A stretch of DNA of 64,000 nt from NCBI GenBank assembly GCA_027625915.1, contig JANTQA010000015.1, positions 5,547,001 to 5,611,000 on the forward strand. Reading direction: 5' to 3'. The position numbers were made by a program, and so were the translations under genes. Below the pieces are notes generated by a model. That model was given only the letters and a program-made list of their open reading frames with translations, did not search any database and was not told where the DNA came from. The stretch is from Anaeramoeba flamelloides (Eukaryota; Metamonada; Anaeramoebidae). Below, in pieces: positions 23,281 to 33,953 of the stretch; within the stretch, counting starts at the first letter, position 1, and every line of letters starts with the position of its first letter.

Positions 23281-23710
23281 TTTAGTTTTTGTTTTTGTTT
23301 CATTTTTCATTTTTTGAATTACAAAACCCATTTCGTTTTTTGGATAATTTTTTTGAATGATTGATTGATATTATTCTAAAGTTGGGTTCTTTAAAATAAA
23401 AGAACTCAAATAAAATTAGTTGTTGGTATCTAACATTTGATCGATCAATATTCCTAATAGAATTTAAACAAAGTTACCAATTTATTTTTTTGTTTTGCTC
23501 TCTACAAAAATTTTAACACACCCATGATTTATTTGTATTGATAATTATTTATTTTTTTTTTGTTTTGTGAGTATTGTAATTTAAAAACAATTGTTAATAT
23601 TTCAATTAGTGGATGATTCTGATTTGGGATTGTTTCTAGAGTTGATTAAATAATATTTTTTTTTTCAAAAATTTAATTTTGGGATGTTTAAAATTTTGAA
23701 TTGGATAATT
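23281..23710 (+). repeat. Dispersed repeat, uninterrupted copy (empty site)
   Basis: 23281-23530 matches the reverse complement of 40300-40560, and 23545-23710 matches the reverse complement of 39545-39700. In the 39.5-kb copy, the 579-bp element 39719-40297 separates these halves; here they are contiguous. This copy therefore represents the pre-insertion state of that target and supports the element's boundaries. Confidence 0.7.
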
Positions 23711-23862
23711 TAATCATAAAAAAGTAACCAAAAACTATTTATACTCTTGGGTTAACATATGTAGTACTGAAATATACAAAAAAACAGAAATATTTTCATT
23801 CGTATTTACAAAACAGAATTTCAATTTGAAAAAATTCTAATTTCTTTTTTTTTTTTTATTTT

Positions 23863-24085
23863 GAAGGGGGGAGATTAGATACCTCTTACAGCGGTTATGT
23901 TTATTTTAAGTTAAGAAATAAACCCTAAATTTATTTAATTCACCATTTTTTTCTTAAATTAAAAAAAAAAACATGAAGTTAGCATTTCTAAAATTTAAAA
24001 GAATTGAGTAAAATCTTTGATTCTTTTATATATTCCTTAAATTAAAAAAAACCTCGGCACTCTAAGGCACTTTACAGCACTTGAA
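23863..24085. repeat. Hairpin cluster 3
   Basis: A G-run (about 23867-23872) is followed by TTAAGTTAAGAAATAAAC with a facing partner, then AAAAGAATTGAGTAAAATC followed at once by GATTCTTTT, a truncated form of the core hairpin seen in clusters 1, 2 and 4. Confidence 0.5.
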
Positions 24086-24260
24086 GACAAGAATTTTTGT
24101 TGATATTATTATTATACTCACCAATTTTAAAAAAATTCTTGACCTTTCCATCCAGAACTATTTATAATTAATTTTTATCTAAACTCATTTGGGTTTACAT
24201 TTATTAATTTAAAATTATCTATTTCCCAATTAATATTTACATCTTTTTTCTTGGAAAATT

Positions 24261-24775
24261 TTAATGTTGTGAAATGTGATCAAACTCTAGTATTTCGAAT
24301 TTCTTTATGAGTTTATATCTTCTTTTGTAAATTAAAATTCTCTCTTGGTCAAGTTTAGCTTCAGTTTTTTACATTATTCTTTGAGACTGTGGATTTATTT
24401 TTAAAATTTTTGTTGCTTTTTTATTTATCCAACCATCTATCGAGTCAAAATATTTTTGATTAAGATTAAAAATTACAAGTCCATAAAATAATTGGCCAAT
24501 ACATACTGATGAAAAAATTTACAATTTTACCCCATTAGCAAGTTTTTGTTGGATAAAAATTTTTTTAATTTTTTTAAAACTATCTTTTATTTTTTCAAAA
24601 TTTTTTATGTAAATACTTTTCTTTTTCGAACCAAATTCCTACATTTTTTATTTTGGACAAAGTTTTTGATTTTAGTGTTTTATCTATATTTGGATTCATT
24701 CCAAATTCTTGAATAATTTTAAAAATTATTATTAATTTTTTGTCAATTTCCAACATTGGTCCAAAATATTGAATT
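24261..24775 (-). pseudogene. Non-LTR retrotransposon reverse transcriptase fossil (C-terminal part)
   Basis: Minus-strand conceptual translation gives 'IIQEFGMNPNIDKTLKSKTL', 'KNVGIWFEKEKYLHKKF', then after a one-base shift 'FEKIKDSFKKIKKIFIQQKL', 'GQLFYGLVIFN', 'FDSIDGWINKKATKILKINP' and a basic tail. Order and spacing follow the region after the catalytic core of LINE-type reverse transcriptases ('KYLGVWF...H', 'LLYG...W', 'L...Q+K..+.ILG'). It is broken by one frameshift (near 24608), and TAA codons interrupt it at two further points. The catalytic YADD box is not recognisable upstream, although coding-like debris continues to about 25080. It is inactive. Confidence 0.6.
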
Positions 24776-26110
24776 TATAAGATTTTGAAATTATTTTAGG
24801 AGATTAAATTTTTAATTGTAAGTTGGAATTGAAAACCTAAACCAAACCCTTTTTGATAAAAGCAGATTTTTTACAAGGTGTATATTGAAAACAAGATAAC
24901 ACTTGTGGAAAAAGAATAAATATTTGGGTTGTGGTTTTTACTACTTGCTTACAATTGAGAAATCTGAGAATCAAAATTCCTATAATTACCAGATTAAAGG
25001 GTTTTTTATATATAAAAGAAATAAAATGTATAATTCCAGAAAATGTTGAATCCACACACCCCAAGGTGAATATGTTTTAAAGAGTTCTTAAGGATCTTTA
25101 AAGATTATTTTGAAAAGTCTTATGAAAATATTTGAATAAGAAATTTTAACAATTTTCACAAATAATGGTTTTTTTTCGATTGCCAAGAAAGGTTTTCAAA
25201 AAAAAAGTCATAATTTTTGGCCTCTATATTTTTGTTTGGTACTTTTTTATTGAATTAATTTTGGGTGATATATTGGATGGTATAATAATCCTTAATGAAG
25301 GTGTCTTTGATTATTGATAATAGCGAATCAGATGAAATTTTTAACTATTTAACTTTTAAATAGCTGAATAAATAAAAAACTTCTATTAGGGTATTAAACG
25401 GATTTCACTTTACTATTTTCGTCTATAAGGGTTACACTTCCTCATTAAAACAGTGAAATTATGGTAAAAGCGATCATTAAAGTCCTTCTTATTCCTTTCA
25501 AAATTGCCCAACGTAAAAAACCTGAATATATAGAAATTTACATTTAAAGGACATCGATTTTTTTTGGAATTTTTTTAATAATGATCTTAATTTCAATATA
25601 ATTTTTTTTATTGGATTTTATTATCCCAAATACGACTAGTATTATAAGAACAAAAATAAAATGACTATCATTTCTTCAAATTATTAATTAAAGGGGCTTC
25701 ATTGTATAAATAATCCCATTCACCAATCTCAAAAAATATCTAAAAATTTTTACTCTTATATATCCAAAATAATTCTTTTTTTTATACCAAACCAATTTCA
25801 CCAATAGTAGAATCGTTTTGAGTATTTTATTAAACAAAAATTCGGATTTTTAAATTTCTTTTTCAAATTAAAAAACTTTTTAAATCAACAGTATTTTTGA
25901 CCATTAAAAAAAATCCACATAAACTAAATTTTCAAAGAGAAACAAATATAAAGAATCTAATAAACTCATATAAACAACAACTATAACAACACGCCTCTTT
26001 AAATATTGATTTAGTTTTGGAATATTTCAAAGATGAGAGGAATTATTACCAAATGAAGATTTAATAAAATTTTAAATTTGAGATTAACTTTGTTTGGCTT
26101 AAAAAAAAAG
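24776..26110. other. Intergenic region, possible retroelement debris at its left end
   Basis: The minus-strand frame at 24837-25064 lies directly upstream of the reverse transcriptase fossil and may be more of the same element. The rest is AT-rich with no supported feature. Confidence 0.35.
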
Positions 26111-26139
26111 TCCCTATTTAAAGGATCAACCCATTAAAG

Positions 26140-26404
26140 ACAAGAAACACACCCAAACATTCATCTCTTTTGAAAAATAACAAATTATTTCCAAAAGAGG
26201 TGAAAACTGTTTGGAAACTTTTTAATACTAGTATTTGAATTCCAATTGGGAAAGAATATTCACTTCTTTTTCCAAGATTTTTTTTACAAATAGAGTTTTT
26301 CAAAGAAGTAGGTTGTAATTTGTGACTTTGTTTGAAAAAGGAAATTCAAAAGGAAGTGAAAATTATTCCCATTTAAAATTAAAATACCAGTAGAAGAAGA
26401 TTCA
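26140..26404. repeat. Inverted copies of a short dispersed motif
   Basis: The motif GGAAGTGAAAAT flanked by AAAAAGGAAA and AATACCAGTAG occurs at 26325-26400, and a related, diverged stretch lies at about 26165-26300. The same motif appears inside the family A element (about 800-970), at 27833-27895 and at 28245-28335. It is non-coding, and the function is unknown. Confidence 0.45.
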
Positions 26405-26428
26405 TTCATTTTTTTAATAATAACATCA

Positions 26429-27100
26429 ATGGATCAAATCCAATTGTATCCACAATTCGATGGAGACTCAAGGTTAGTTTTGAATGTGAGACACTATTAT
26501 TTTGTTGATACAGGATTTTTGTTCACTCAGATTTTGAAAAAGTCCACATTACTTTTGCAAAAACACGATGAAAATGAGCTAACACTTGACAGTCTTCCAA
26601 TTGAAGGTAAGCTCTATTTTTTGTTTTTCTATTTTTTTCTTTTCTACCTTCTTTTTTTAATAATCTCTTGTGGATCGATCCAACATTTATTCAAATTTAA
26701 TAACATCGCTACTAACCATTTAATATGTTTTAAAAGACTTTGATTAAAAACTACAAAATCTCTCTTGTTATTTATTATCATAGCAAATAATTTCCAGTTC
26801 CCTTCTTTTTTTTTTCAAATCGGGTTGCTCTTAGAAATCCATCGAAATTTGTCAACTCTTTTGATCAGAGTGTAACTTTTTTATTTGACTGTGTTGATAA
26901 TTTTTGGGGTTAAGGAACAATCTTAAATCAAAGTTTCTTTGACTCTGGAAAGAAGACAACCAGAGGAAATTTTCTCACTTTTACATTTCAAATTCGAGCA
27001 TCAAAATTTGAATACAACCCCCCCATTTTTTTCAAACAAGATTTTCCAAAAAAAGTCTTTTTGTGAATTTAATAGACACAAAATGCAGCCAAAGAATGGA
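26429..27100 (+). pseudogene. Disrupted gene of unknown family
   Basis: It starts with an ATG frame ('MDQIQLYPQFDGDSRLVLNV', 'RHYYFVDTGFLFTQILKKST') that ends at a good donor (GAAG|GTAAGC at about 26606). After a short AT-rich gap a second coding-like stretch follows, beginning near 26820: 'NRVALRNPSKFVNSFDQSVT', 'FLFDCVDNFWG', TAA, then 'GTILNQSFFDSGKKTTRGNF'. The two parts are joined only by assuming an intron and a shift in a T-run. In-frame TAA and, later, TGA and TAG make decay likely. I do not recognise the family, and a real gene with mis-read homopolymers is the alternative. Confidence 0.35.
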
Positions 27101-27355
27101 AATTGGAAAGAGAAAAGAGATAATAAAAAGAATTTGAAGTTCTATTGGAGTGTAAATAAACGTGTGAAAGTTATATGTCTGATAAACAATCAATGTCTTT
27201 AACAGCTCTTTCTGTTTGATTGTATTTTTGAATTTGTAAAAGAAATGACTAAAATCGTTTTGATTTTAAGGGGAGCAGTTCTAAATGAATTCTTCAGACA
27301 CACATTTCACAAATTCCAATCTTTTCAAACAAGTTAGTTATAATTTGTTCCTCTA

Positions 27356-27832
27356 CAGTGATCAAAATACTGTGTGCCCAACGACTATAATCCGTGTTTC
27401 AAAAATAAACCGTGCTTTTTTTTTCTTCTTGTCACAAGGCGACATCCAATCTACGACCAAATAGTATACCTAAGTTCAAATCAATTTTGAAGGTAAACAT
27501 ATGGCTATTTTCAGTAAAAGTTAATTATTAATGCAATTAGTTGAAAATTTTCCATTATATTCTCAATTTTTTTAACTTTTTTTTGTTTTTTTGATTAATA
27601 AAAATTTTCTTAAAAATTTACTCTATTTTTTGAGATAAATTTTGCAATTTGATCCTTCATTTTTAGAATTTCTTTTTAAATAATAAAACTTTAAGAAACC
27701 AATACATCTTTATTTCGTGTTTATTATTGGTTTCTTTGAGCGGTTAATGTTTAGGTCTTCTATAACAAAAAAACACGCCTTTTATTTTGAAACACACATT
27801 AAAATTTTTTTCATGCTTTATTTTGACTACAG
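27356..27832 (+). mobile_element. TIR element, family C, copy 1 (TA-flanked)
   Basis: The left end is CAGTGATCAAAATACTGTG and the right end is the complement of CTGTAGTCAAAATAAAG. TA lies at 27354-27355 and again at 27833-27834. Its flanks match the uninterrupted sequence at 28240-28290 (CTTTTCAAACAAGTTAGTTA...TTCCTC-TA-TTTGTAAAAA), proving insertion at a TA. The body aligns with the reverse complement of 36110-36578. TIR style and TA duplication are typical of Tc1/mariner. At 477 bp it is too short to encode a transposase. Confidence 0.88.
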
Positions 27833-27969
27833 TATTTGTAAAAACGGAAAACAAAGTGAAAATATTTTGCCATTTATTATTCAAATACATGTATTTTAAT
27901 CTTTGGATAAAAGATCGTATCAATTGACCAAAATGAAAACTCTTAGTAAAAAATAAGAAAAATAAAATA

Positions 27970-28211
27970 TCCAGTCATTTTAAAAATGTAAGGAATTTTT
28001 TTTTTTTTTACGAGATTTTCAGAATTAAAACTTTTCAAACTTTTATGTTTTAATAAAGCTGATAACCAACCTTTAAATGTGGTATAGAGGTTGGGGTATG
28101 AAAAAATCCTACTTTCTGAAAATAGATAACAGATAACTTGAAAAAAGTTTTAAATCTGAAAATCTCATAAAAAAAAAAAAAAATTCCCAACATTTTTAAG
28201 ATCACCTTATC
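27970..28211. repeat. Foldback repeat
   Basis: Arms of about 70 bp: TTTTAAAAATGTAAGGAATT at about 27976 followed by a T-run and GAGATTTTCAGA, mirrored by TCTGAAAATCTCAT and AATTCCCAACATTTTTAAGA near 28155-28200. The ends are not certain. It lies between family C copy 1 and its empty-site paralogue. Confidence 0.6.
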
Positions 28212-28239
28212 TTTTTTCTTATTTTTTTACAAAAAGAGT

Positions 28240-28335
28240 TTTCAAACAAGTTAGTTATAATTTGTTCCTCTATTTGTAAAAAAGGAAAATGAAGCGAAAA
28301 TATTTTCTATTTATTATCCAAATAGCAGAGAATTA
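28240..28335 (+). repeat. Empty-site paralogue of the family C insertion
   Basis: Contains, without interruption, the sequence that at 27318-27355 and 27833-27895 is split by the family C element; the TA at 28271-28272 is the unduplicated target. Confidence 0.8.
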
Positions 28336-28869
28336 TTTTTACAAAAAAATGTAATTTTTTTGGTTTTTATTTTTTTTTCTATTGCAAATACACAACTAAT
28401 CCCAAATTAATAATAAAGGGTGGAGTTATTAAATTTTACAAAGTTCTAAGTATTTCTATACTAATAACACATTTAAATCAAAAACTAATTGAGTAAATAT
28501 CTTCTTAGTGTTAGTATGAAAAAATAAAATTAAAAAAATTTAGTTAGACGAAATTAATACTTGAATTAACATTTCATTCTCAATTATAAAGTTTATTTAC
28601 ACTATGATTAAAAGTTCAGGACTTAGTATTCTTGACGCTATTGTATTTAGTGGTTTCAGTATAACCACGATTTTTAAAAGTCTCTAGTCGAGAAAAAAAG
28701 TATTTTTTTTGGGTTAAAAATTTGTAAATGGATGCGTAGAATGAATTTTGGTTTAATTCAACTTGGAGATATTTACTTGAATAAATAAATACCTAATAGT
28801 TTTGACAATACGTTACTCATCTAATAAAACTGTAATATGGAGAAAAAAAAACTAATACTAAATATTACA

Positions 28870-29160
28870 TGTGTCCTAGTTTTTCCAGGATTGAAAAGAA
28901 TTTTCTAAAATATATGGGATATGTTTTATTCTTTTAAATCTGTAAAGCTTAACTAAAGTATCCGTCGAGTGCCTTCGAGTGCCTAGCTTTTCCAAAATTC
29001 AAAAGAATAGAGAAAAATCTTTGATTTTGCTCAATTCTTTTAAATTAAAAAAAACCCAATGAAAAGTGTTCTCGTTTTTTTTTTTACTTTTTGAAATAAG
29101 CCCAAATTTTATCAAATTTTCTGTTAATTCCAAAAATTAAAAAAAAACCTAACACAAAAA
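28870..29160. repeat. Hairpin cluster 4
   Basis: Contains AAAAGAATAGAGAAAAATC paired with GATTTTGCTCAATTCTTTT at about 29003-29042, a diverged pair at about 28893-28941, and an ACTTTTTGAAATAAGC stretch with a weak partner, linked by CCTAGCTTTTCC and AAAACCTAAC spacers, as in cluster 1. Confidence 0.65.
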
Positions 29161-30021
29161 TCACAAAAAAAAATATTTTTTTTCAATTTATATCAATAAA
29201 TAATTCTTTAATAGTCAAAATAATTGGTTATTCCGTTGAAAGATATCCTACTAAATTTAAAAAACTTTTTAAAAATAATTGAAAACTGTAGATATAAAAG
29301 ACAAAAAGACAAGCAACAAATTATTTGTATATGGTTGAAAAAATCAAAAAATACAAAAAAAAAAGAAACAATAATAATAAATCGGTTTAAAGGGTTTTAT
29401 AATTTGGGATGGCTAAAAAAAAAAAATAAAAAAAAAAAGTAAAAGAAAAGAGAGTTTATAATAATCAATTGATAAAAAAATAAAAATAAAAAAGCAATGC
29501 TATCATTCGAATTAAGAACACCCAAGATCAAATTCATGATACCTTTGATTAATTTAATTTAATTCGTATAGGTGAACATGAATGTTCATTTGAAGTAGTT
29601 GTTAAATTGATGTACTTTCTTCTTTTTTTTTTTTTAAATCTAATTTTTTTTAAAAACCTTTGGTCTTTTTTGCATTTTACTTTTTTCTTTTTTATTTCCA
29701 AATTGACCATATTTTTGTATTTCAGTATACCAGTATTAACAAGTAATCACTTGATCTTTTTCCTTTGTAACTCTTCTTCCTAATCAAAAGAAATTCATCC
29801 ATAAAAAATTTGGTAAAGGTAAAAAAAAAAAATTAACAACAATTTAAATTTTCAATTAGAAAATAATCGGAAAAATGTAAAATAATTTTGTATGAATAAA
29901 AATCCAGTTTAATTGAAGAAATTTAAGATATTCTATAATTTTAATACAATATTCATCTGAAAATAAATTAAAAACAATTCTTTTTATTAACCTTTTTTTT
30001 AAAAAAAAAAAAGTTCTTTTG
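29161..30021. other. Region upstream of the F-box gene
   Basis: No complete gene seen. The missing 5' exon of the F-box protein (its Met and the first residues of the F-box) should lie here or just upstream. An ATG at 29497 opens a 21-codon stretch, but I could not join it convincingly to the exon at about 30014. Confidence 0.35.
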
Positions 30022-31197
30022 ATGATTTTTAAGCATTTGTCCCCAATAAAAATTTTAATGTTAAGAAAGGTGTGTAGTACATTTGATCAAGTCTCAGGTG
30101 ATTCGGAAATTTGGAGAGAAATATGTTTGAAATACTGGAAAATTTTTCTTTGTAAAGAAATTACTTATGACTCATATTCAAATCGAATTAGAGGACCAAT
30201 TATTGATGAAATTAAATTGCATACCATCTCTAGTGACAATTATGACAATTATGAAAAATATTATCAAGAATCATGCAATCATATAATCGAAAAAATTACC
30301 AACCCGGAAGAAGAATTTATAAATAAAATGAAAAGTTTAAAGAAAGCGTTAAATGCAAGAAAGCAAGAAAGAGTGAGACGAGAAGATAGATCCAAAATAT
30401 CGACTTTTAAAGATAAGTGTTGGTCTGGTGTTAATAGAGGGTTAATTTTTTTCGTGGTATTTTTCAATATTTGGCTAATATTATTTAATTTATATAAATG
30501 TGATAAAATTCAAAAAAAAAATATTTTTTGGGTTTTTTCACCAATGATCATTTACTTTTCATTATTACAATTATTTTTCTTATATTTTTATATATTACAC
30601 TTTTTCAAAAAGATTTTTAAAAATATTGTCATAATTCAGTTCATATTATTTACATTGGTATGCCTTTTTATATTACCAATGTTAAAAATGATGAATGAGA
30701 ATATTTTTAGCACTGGTGTTATGTTTACCCCTTATTATTCATTGTTATTAATTATATTATTGGTTCTTATCAAGAAAATTTGTGAAGAAAGTCCAAATGG
30801 CTCGTCTTTTGATTTATTTTTTGGGGCTATATATTTAATATCATTACCAATTACAATATCAATTGCTTTCACCTTATGCTTATTAAAAATAGATAATATT
30901 TATCATTATAGTTGGAGCGTTGCCTTTTCACCTCTTTATTTTTATTTTTTTTTTGGTGTTTTTTTATCTTGTTTATCTTATATACAAATATATATAAAAC
31001 ATTTGAATAGTCATATACATGTAGATTTTTTAGCATGTTCTTTCATCATAGCACCCAGTGTGATTTTTGCACTCTTACTCAATTTATATCTCCAAACTGA
31101 TAAAATTTCAAATATTTCTTATGTTTTTATACCTTTATACATCCAAAACGTTTTGCTATTCGCTATATCAATATATATTTACCGTGAATGTAAATAA
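30022..31197 (+). CDS. F-box protein fused to a TMEM185-like multi-pass membrane domain
   Basis: 391 codons from the ATG at 30022; the exon probably starts at about 30014 after an acceptor AG, because the F-box is cut at its left edge. The visible F-box reads 'VLLMIFKHLSPIKILMLRKV' then 'CSTFDQVSGDSEIWREIC'. A basic linker (about 95-125) leads to about eight hydrophobic segments from residue 135 to the end, in repeated modules of the form 'LLKIDNIYHYSWSVAFSPL', matching the 'L+LD..I..SW..VF.PL' pattern of TMEM185/FAM11A (Tmemb_185A). An F-box would bind Skp1 and bring an SCF ubiquitin ligase to the membrane carrying this domain, probably for membrane substrates. No substrate domain other than the membrane part is seen. 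The F-box call is firm; TMEM185 relatedness is judged by eye. Confidence 0.75.
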   Translation: MIFKHLSPIKILMLRKVCSTFDQVSGDSEIWREICLKYWKIFLCKEITYDSYSNRIRGPIIDEIKLHTISSDNYDNYEKYYQESCNHIIEKITNPEEEFINKMKSLKKALNARKQERVRREDRSKISTFKDKCWSGVNRGLIFFVVFFNIWLILFNLYKCDKIQKKNIFWVFSPMIIYFSLLQLFFLYFYILHFFKKIFKNIVIIQFILFTLVCLFILPMLKMMNENIFSTGVMFTPYYSLLLIILLVLIKKICEESPNGSSFDLFFGAIYLISLPITISIAFTLCLLKIDNIYHYSWSVAFSPLYFYFFFGVFLSCLSYIQIYIKHLNSHIHVDFLACSFIIAPSVIFALLLNLYLQTDKISNISYVFIPLYIQNVLLFAISIYIYRECK

Positions 31198-31387
31198 TTA
31201 TTTTACAACCAACTAGTCTCATTAATAATATCTTTGTAATTTGATAAATAAAATAAAGTGAAAAAAAAAATAAATAAAAATATCAAACATTATTATTAGA
31301 TATTATAAATTAAACTTTACACATTAAAAACTTTGGATTTCTATTCTTATAATAATTTTCTCTTCAAATTTAATTTTGAATTTAAAA

Positions 31388-31423
<36 letters not shown>

Positions 31424-31870
31424 CATATTTTCCTTTTATTGGAATAATTACATAACAAATTTTATTGTATCTATTAGAAAAAAATAGAATATTATAAGTT
31501 AAATATTGTTTTTTGATTTATCAAATAACAAGTATATCTAAACCAAAATTTAATATTTTTTTCTCAAAAAAATATATATTGATTTCTGAAATCAACAGGA
31601 AAAATAAATAAAAAAGTCAGTAAATGTGTTTGCTTTAAATTATAAATAAAATATTACAAATAAGGCTTTTACAAAAAAAAAAAGTGAATATTTTTGTTAT
31701 ATATCAAATAATATTTTGTTTGAAAGTATTGTTAGTGTCAGATAGGTAATATAAAATTAAGAGGGATATCAATATAATTGGAACTCTAGTTGTTGACTTT
31801 ATTTCAAAATTTGTTATTAGAATCAAACTCAATTTCAAAACAATATGACTGGTAATAAAATAATAATTTG

Positions 31871-31908
<38 letters not shown>

Positions 31909-33560
31909 AGCACCCCAAAGAATTTAATTACCTTTCGAAAAAATTTTTTAATTTGAAATGTTATCAAAGGATTATAAGATATAGAATTAATAAACAATTT
32001 TCTTAGAAAGAAAATTTTATTATTAAAAATTGTATATTTAATTAAAATAAAAAAATAATTTGAAAAAAAATTTTCAACATTGGGAATTTTTTTTTGGTTA
32101 TTGTGATTTTATTATTTTTCCAAATTTTGTCAAAACAATATTTTTTCGCGTTTTTTTTTTGAAAAGTTTGTCTACACACCAAAAAACTCTTAGTTTGAAT
32201 GATTAAACACATCACACATAACGGGAAATTTTTTTGGGGCCCTTTGCACCCCAAAATTGCCAAAAATACTTGATTAGTTAATTAATTCGCTACAAAAGAT
32301 ATTTTGAAATCACTTAGAAAATTTTATTTAATCTATTGATTAATTTTTAACGGGAATTTAAATATTTGATTCTAAATAATTTGTAAATAAAAAAAATATA
32401 AATTAAATTTTAAAAAAAAATAATATTTTTTTTTGAATTGTTAAATTTGGAATTTTTTTCAACAAGATTTTTTTCATATTTAAATGATTTGGCGTATAGT
32501 TCGAATCTGATTAATTATTGATTTTTTTATTTATTTTTTTAGTATTTTTTAATTTTTGACTTTTTTAAATCTAGACATAAAATAAACATTATTATTGGAT
32601 AGAGACCATATATCAGAAATTATTTTCCAAGATCATGATTAATTTATAATGGAAAAATTCAATTTTCACAAATATATTATTCAAATTATTACCCAAAACA
32701 AAATTTTAAAAAAAAAAATCGTTTCGAAGATCATTGTATTATCTTTGAATAATATTTACAAGTTATTTTTTTATTTTTTTTTATATTGGGGGTTGATTAT
32801 TTTATCTATTAAAAAGTTTTTATCCGTTTAATTCCAATTTAATAAATAAAATTATTTAACATTTTTTTTTTGTGTTTGTTTTTTCAATTAATTTATATTT
32901 CTTAAATAAAAGTTTTAGAAAATTATTCATTTTAAATTTTTAATTTTGGCCTTAAGAAATAAATTTTATTTTTCTCTTCATTTAATTGGTTATTTATTTT
33001 ATATCAGAAATTAACAACAAATGAAAATTTCTCAGTAGTATATTTTTTTTATTTATTTTTTTTATCATGAAATTACCAACGTTGTTTGATTATTATTATT
33101 AGTAAATCAATTTTTCGATTTTTGAATTACTTTTATTGTAATAAAATTTCAGATTTAAAAAATTAAAAAAAAAATAAAAATCTTTAAAAAAAATGTAAAA
33201 ATGAATAATTATTATTTTTTTCCAATTTCAAAAAAAAATCAATAGTATAACTACTTTATCTTTGAACTATTTTGACGTATTATTATAATTACAATATGGA
33301 TTAAAGACAAATAAGAAAATAAATATATGTGTTTACCAATATCGTTTTAAATATTTTAAAAACCTGATGAAATTGCGACAAATCCAACATGCTAAGGGAT
33401 ATAAACTCTTTTTCAAATATAATGTCACAAAATATTTCAAGAATTATTCATAATTGTATCAAATTAATTATATTATCATTCTAAAATATAAAAACCCCTT
33501 TAAAACATAAAAAAAACTCAAAGGAATCTTTAAAACTCATTAAAACAAAACAATAGAAAT
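31198..33560. other. AT-rich intergenic region
   Basis: Holds an (AT)n tract at 31873-31907 and long T-runs (about 31391-31420). A stretch near 33205-33305 aligns with the reverse complement of about 56820-56945, so some of it is dispersed repeat. No supported gene. GTTCGAATC near 32497 resembles a tRNA T-loop, but there is no acceptor stem or anticodon arm around it. Confidence 0.4.
31873..31907. repeat. (AT)n microsatellite
   Basis: Uninterrupted alternating AT over about 35 bases in intergenic DNA. Confidence 0.9.
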
Positions 33561-33639
33561 TAAAATTAAATATTTTAAAAATGGGTGTGCTTTTTTATTT
33601 GAAATGAGAAATCTCATTTTGTAAATTGTAAAGAAAAAA

Positions 33640-33953
33640 AATATAAAATCAATAAAAACCTTTGAACAAGGTGAATTGAGAAAAGTTTTCGACATTTTAT
33701 TGATAACTCTTCAAACACCAACCTTTTGTTATTTAAAGTCTCTTTTCCAAGATAAAGCCGCAATTCATCTGGTAAGTTGTTGGAATGTTTTTTCTTTATT
33801 TCTCATTTCTGTGTTCCATGCATCAATCCAATAATGACCTTTCTTAATTCCTATATCTAGCATATTCAAAATCAAACCAAACTGTTTTCTTTTATACACT
33901 GGTAGATTATTTCCAAATTTGTTTCTTCTTATCTTGTTTTTTTCATTTTCCAA
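33640..33953 (-). pseudogene. Orphan coding fragment with a frameshift
   Basis: On the minus strand, after an acceptor-like GAACAG, runs 'RRNKFGNNLPVYKRKQFGLI', 'LNMLDIGIKKGHYWIDAWNT', 'EMRNKEKTFQQL', ending at TGA. One base off, the frame continues as 'LPDELRLYLGKETLNNKRLV' and 'FEELSIKCRKLFSIHLVQR'. The composition is protein-like rather than random, so this is probably a decayed gene or retroelement fragment with a shift near the A-run at about 33790. The family is not recognised. GGTGTGCTTTTTTATTTGAA near 33586 and GGCGTGCCCTTTTGTTTGAA near 34076 are diverged direct repeats flanking it. Confidence 0.4.

Noticed and set aside
32480..32510. tRNA-like T-loop GTTCGAATC
   Set aside because: No acceptor stem, D-arm or anticodon arm can be drawn around it.
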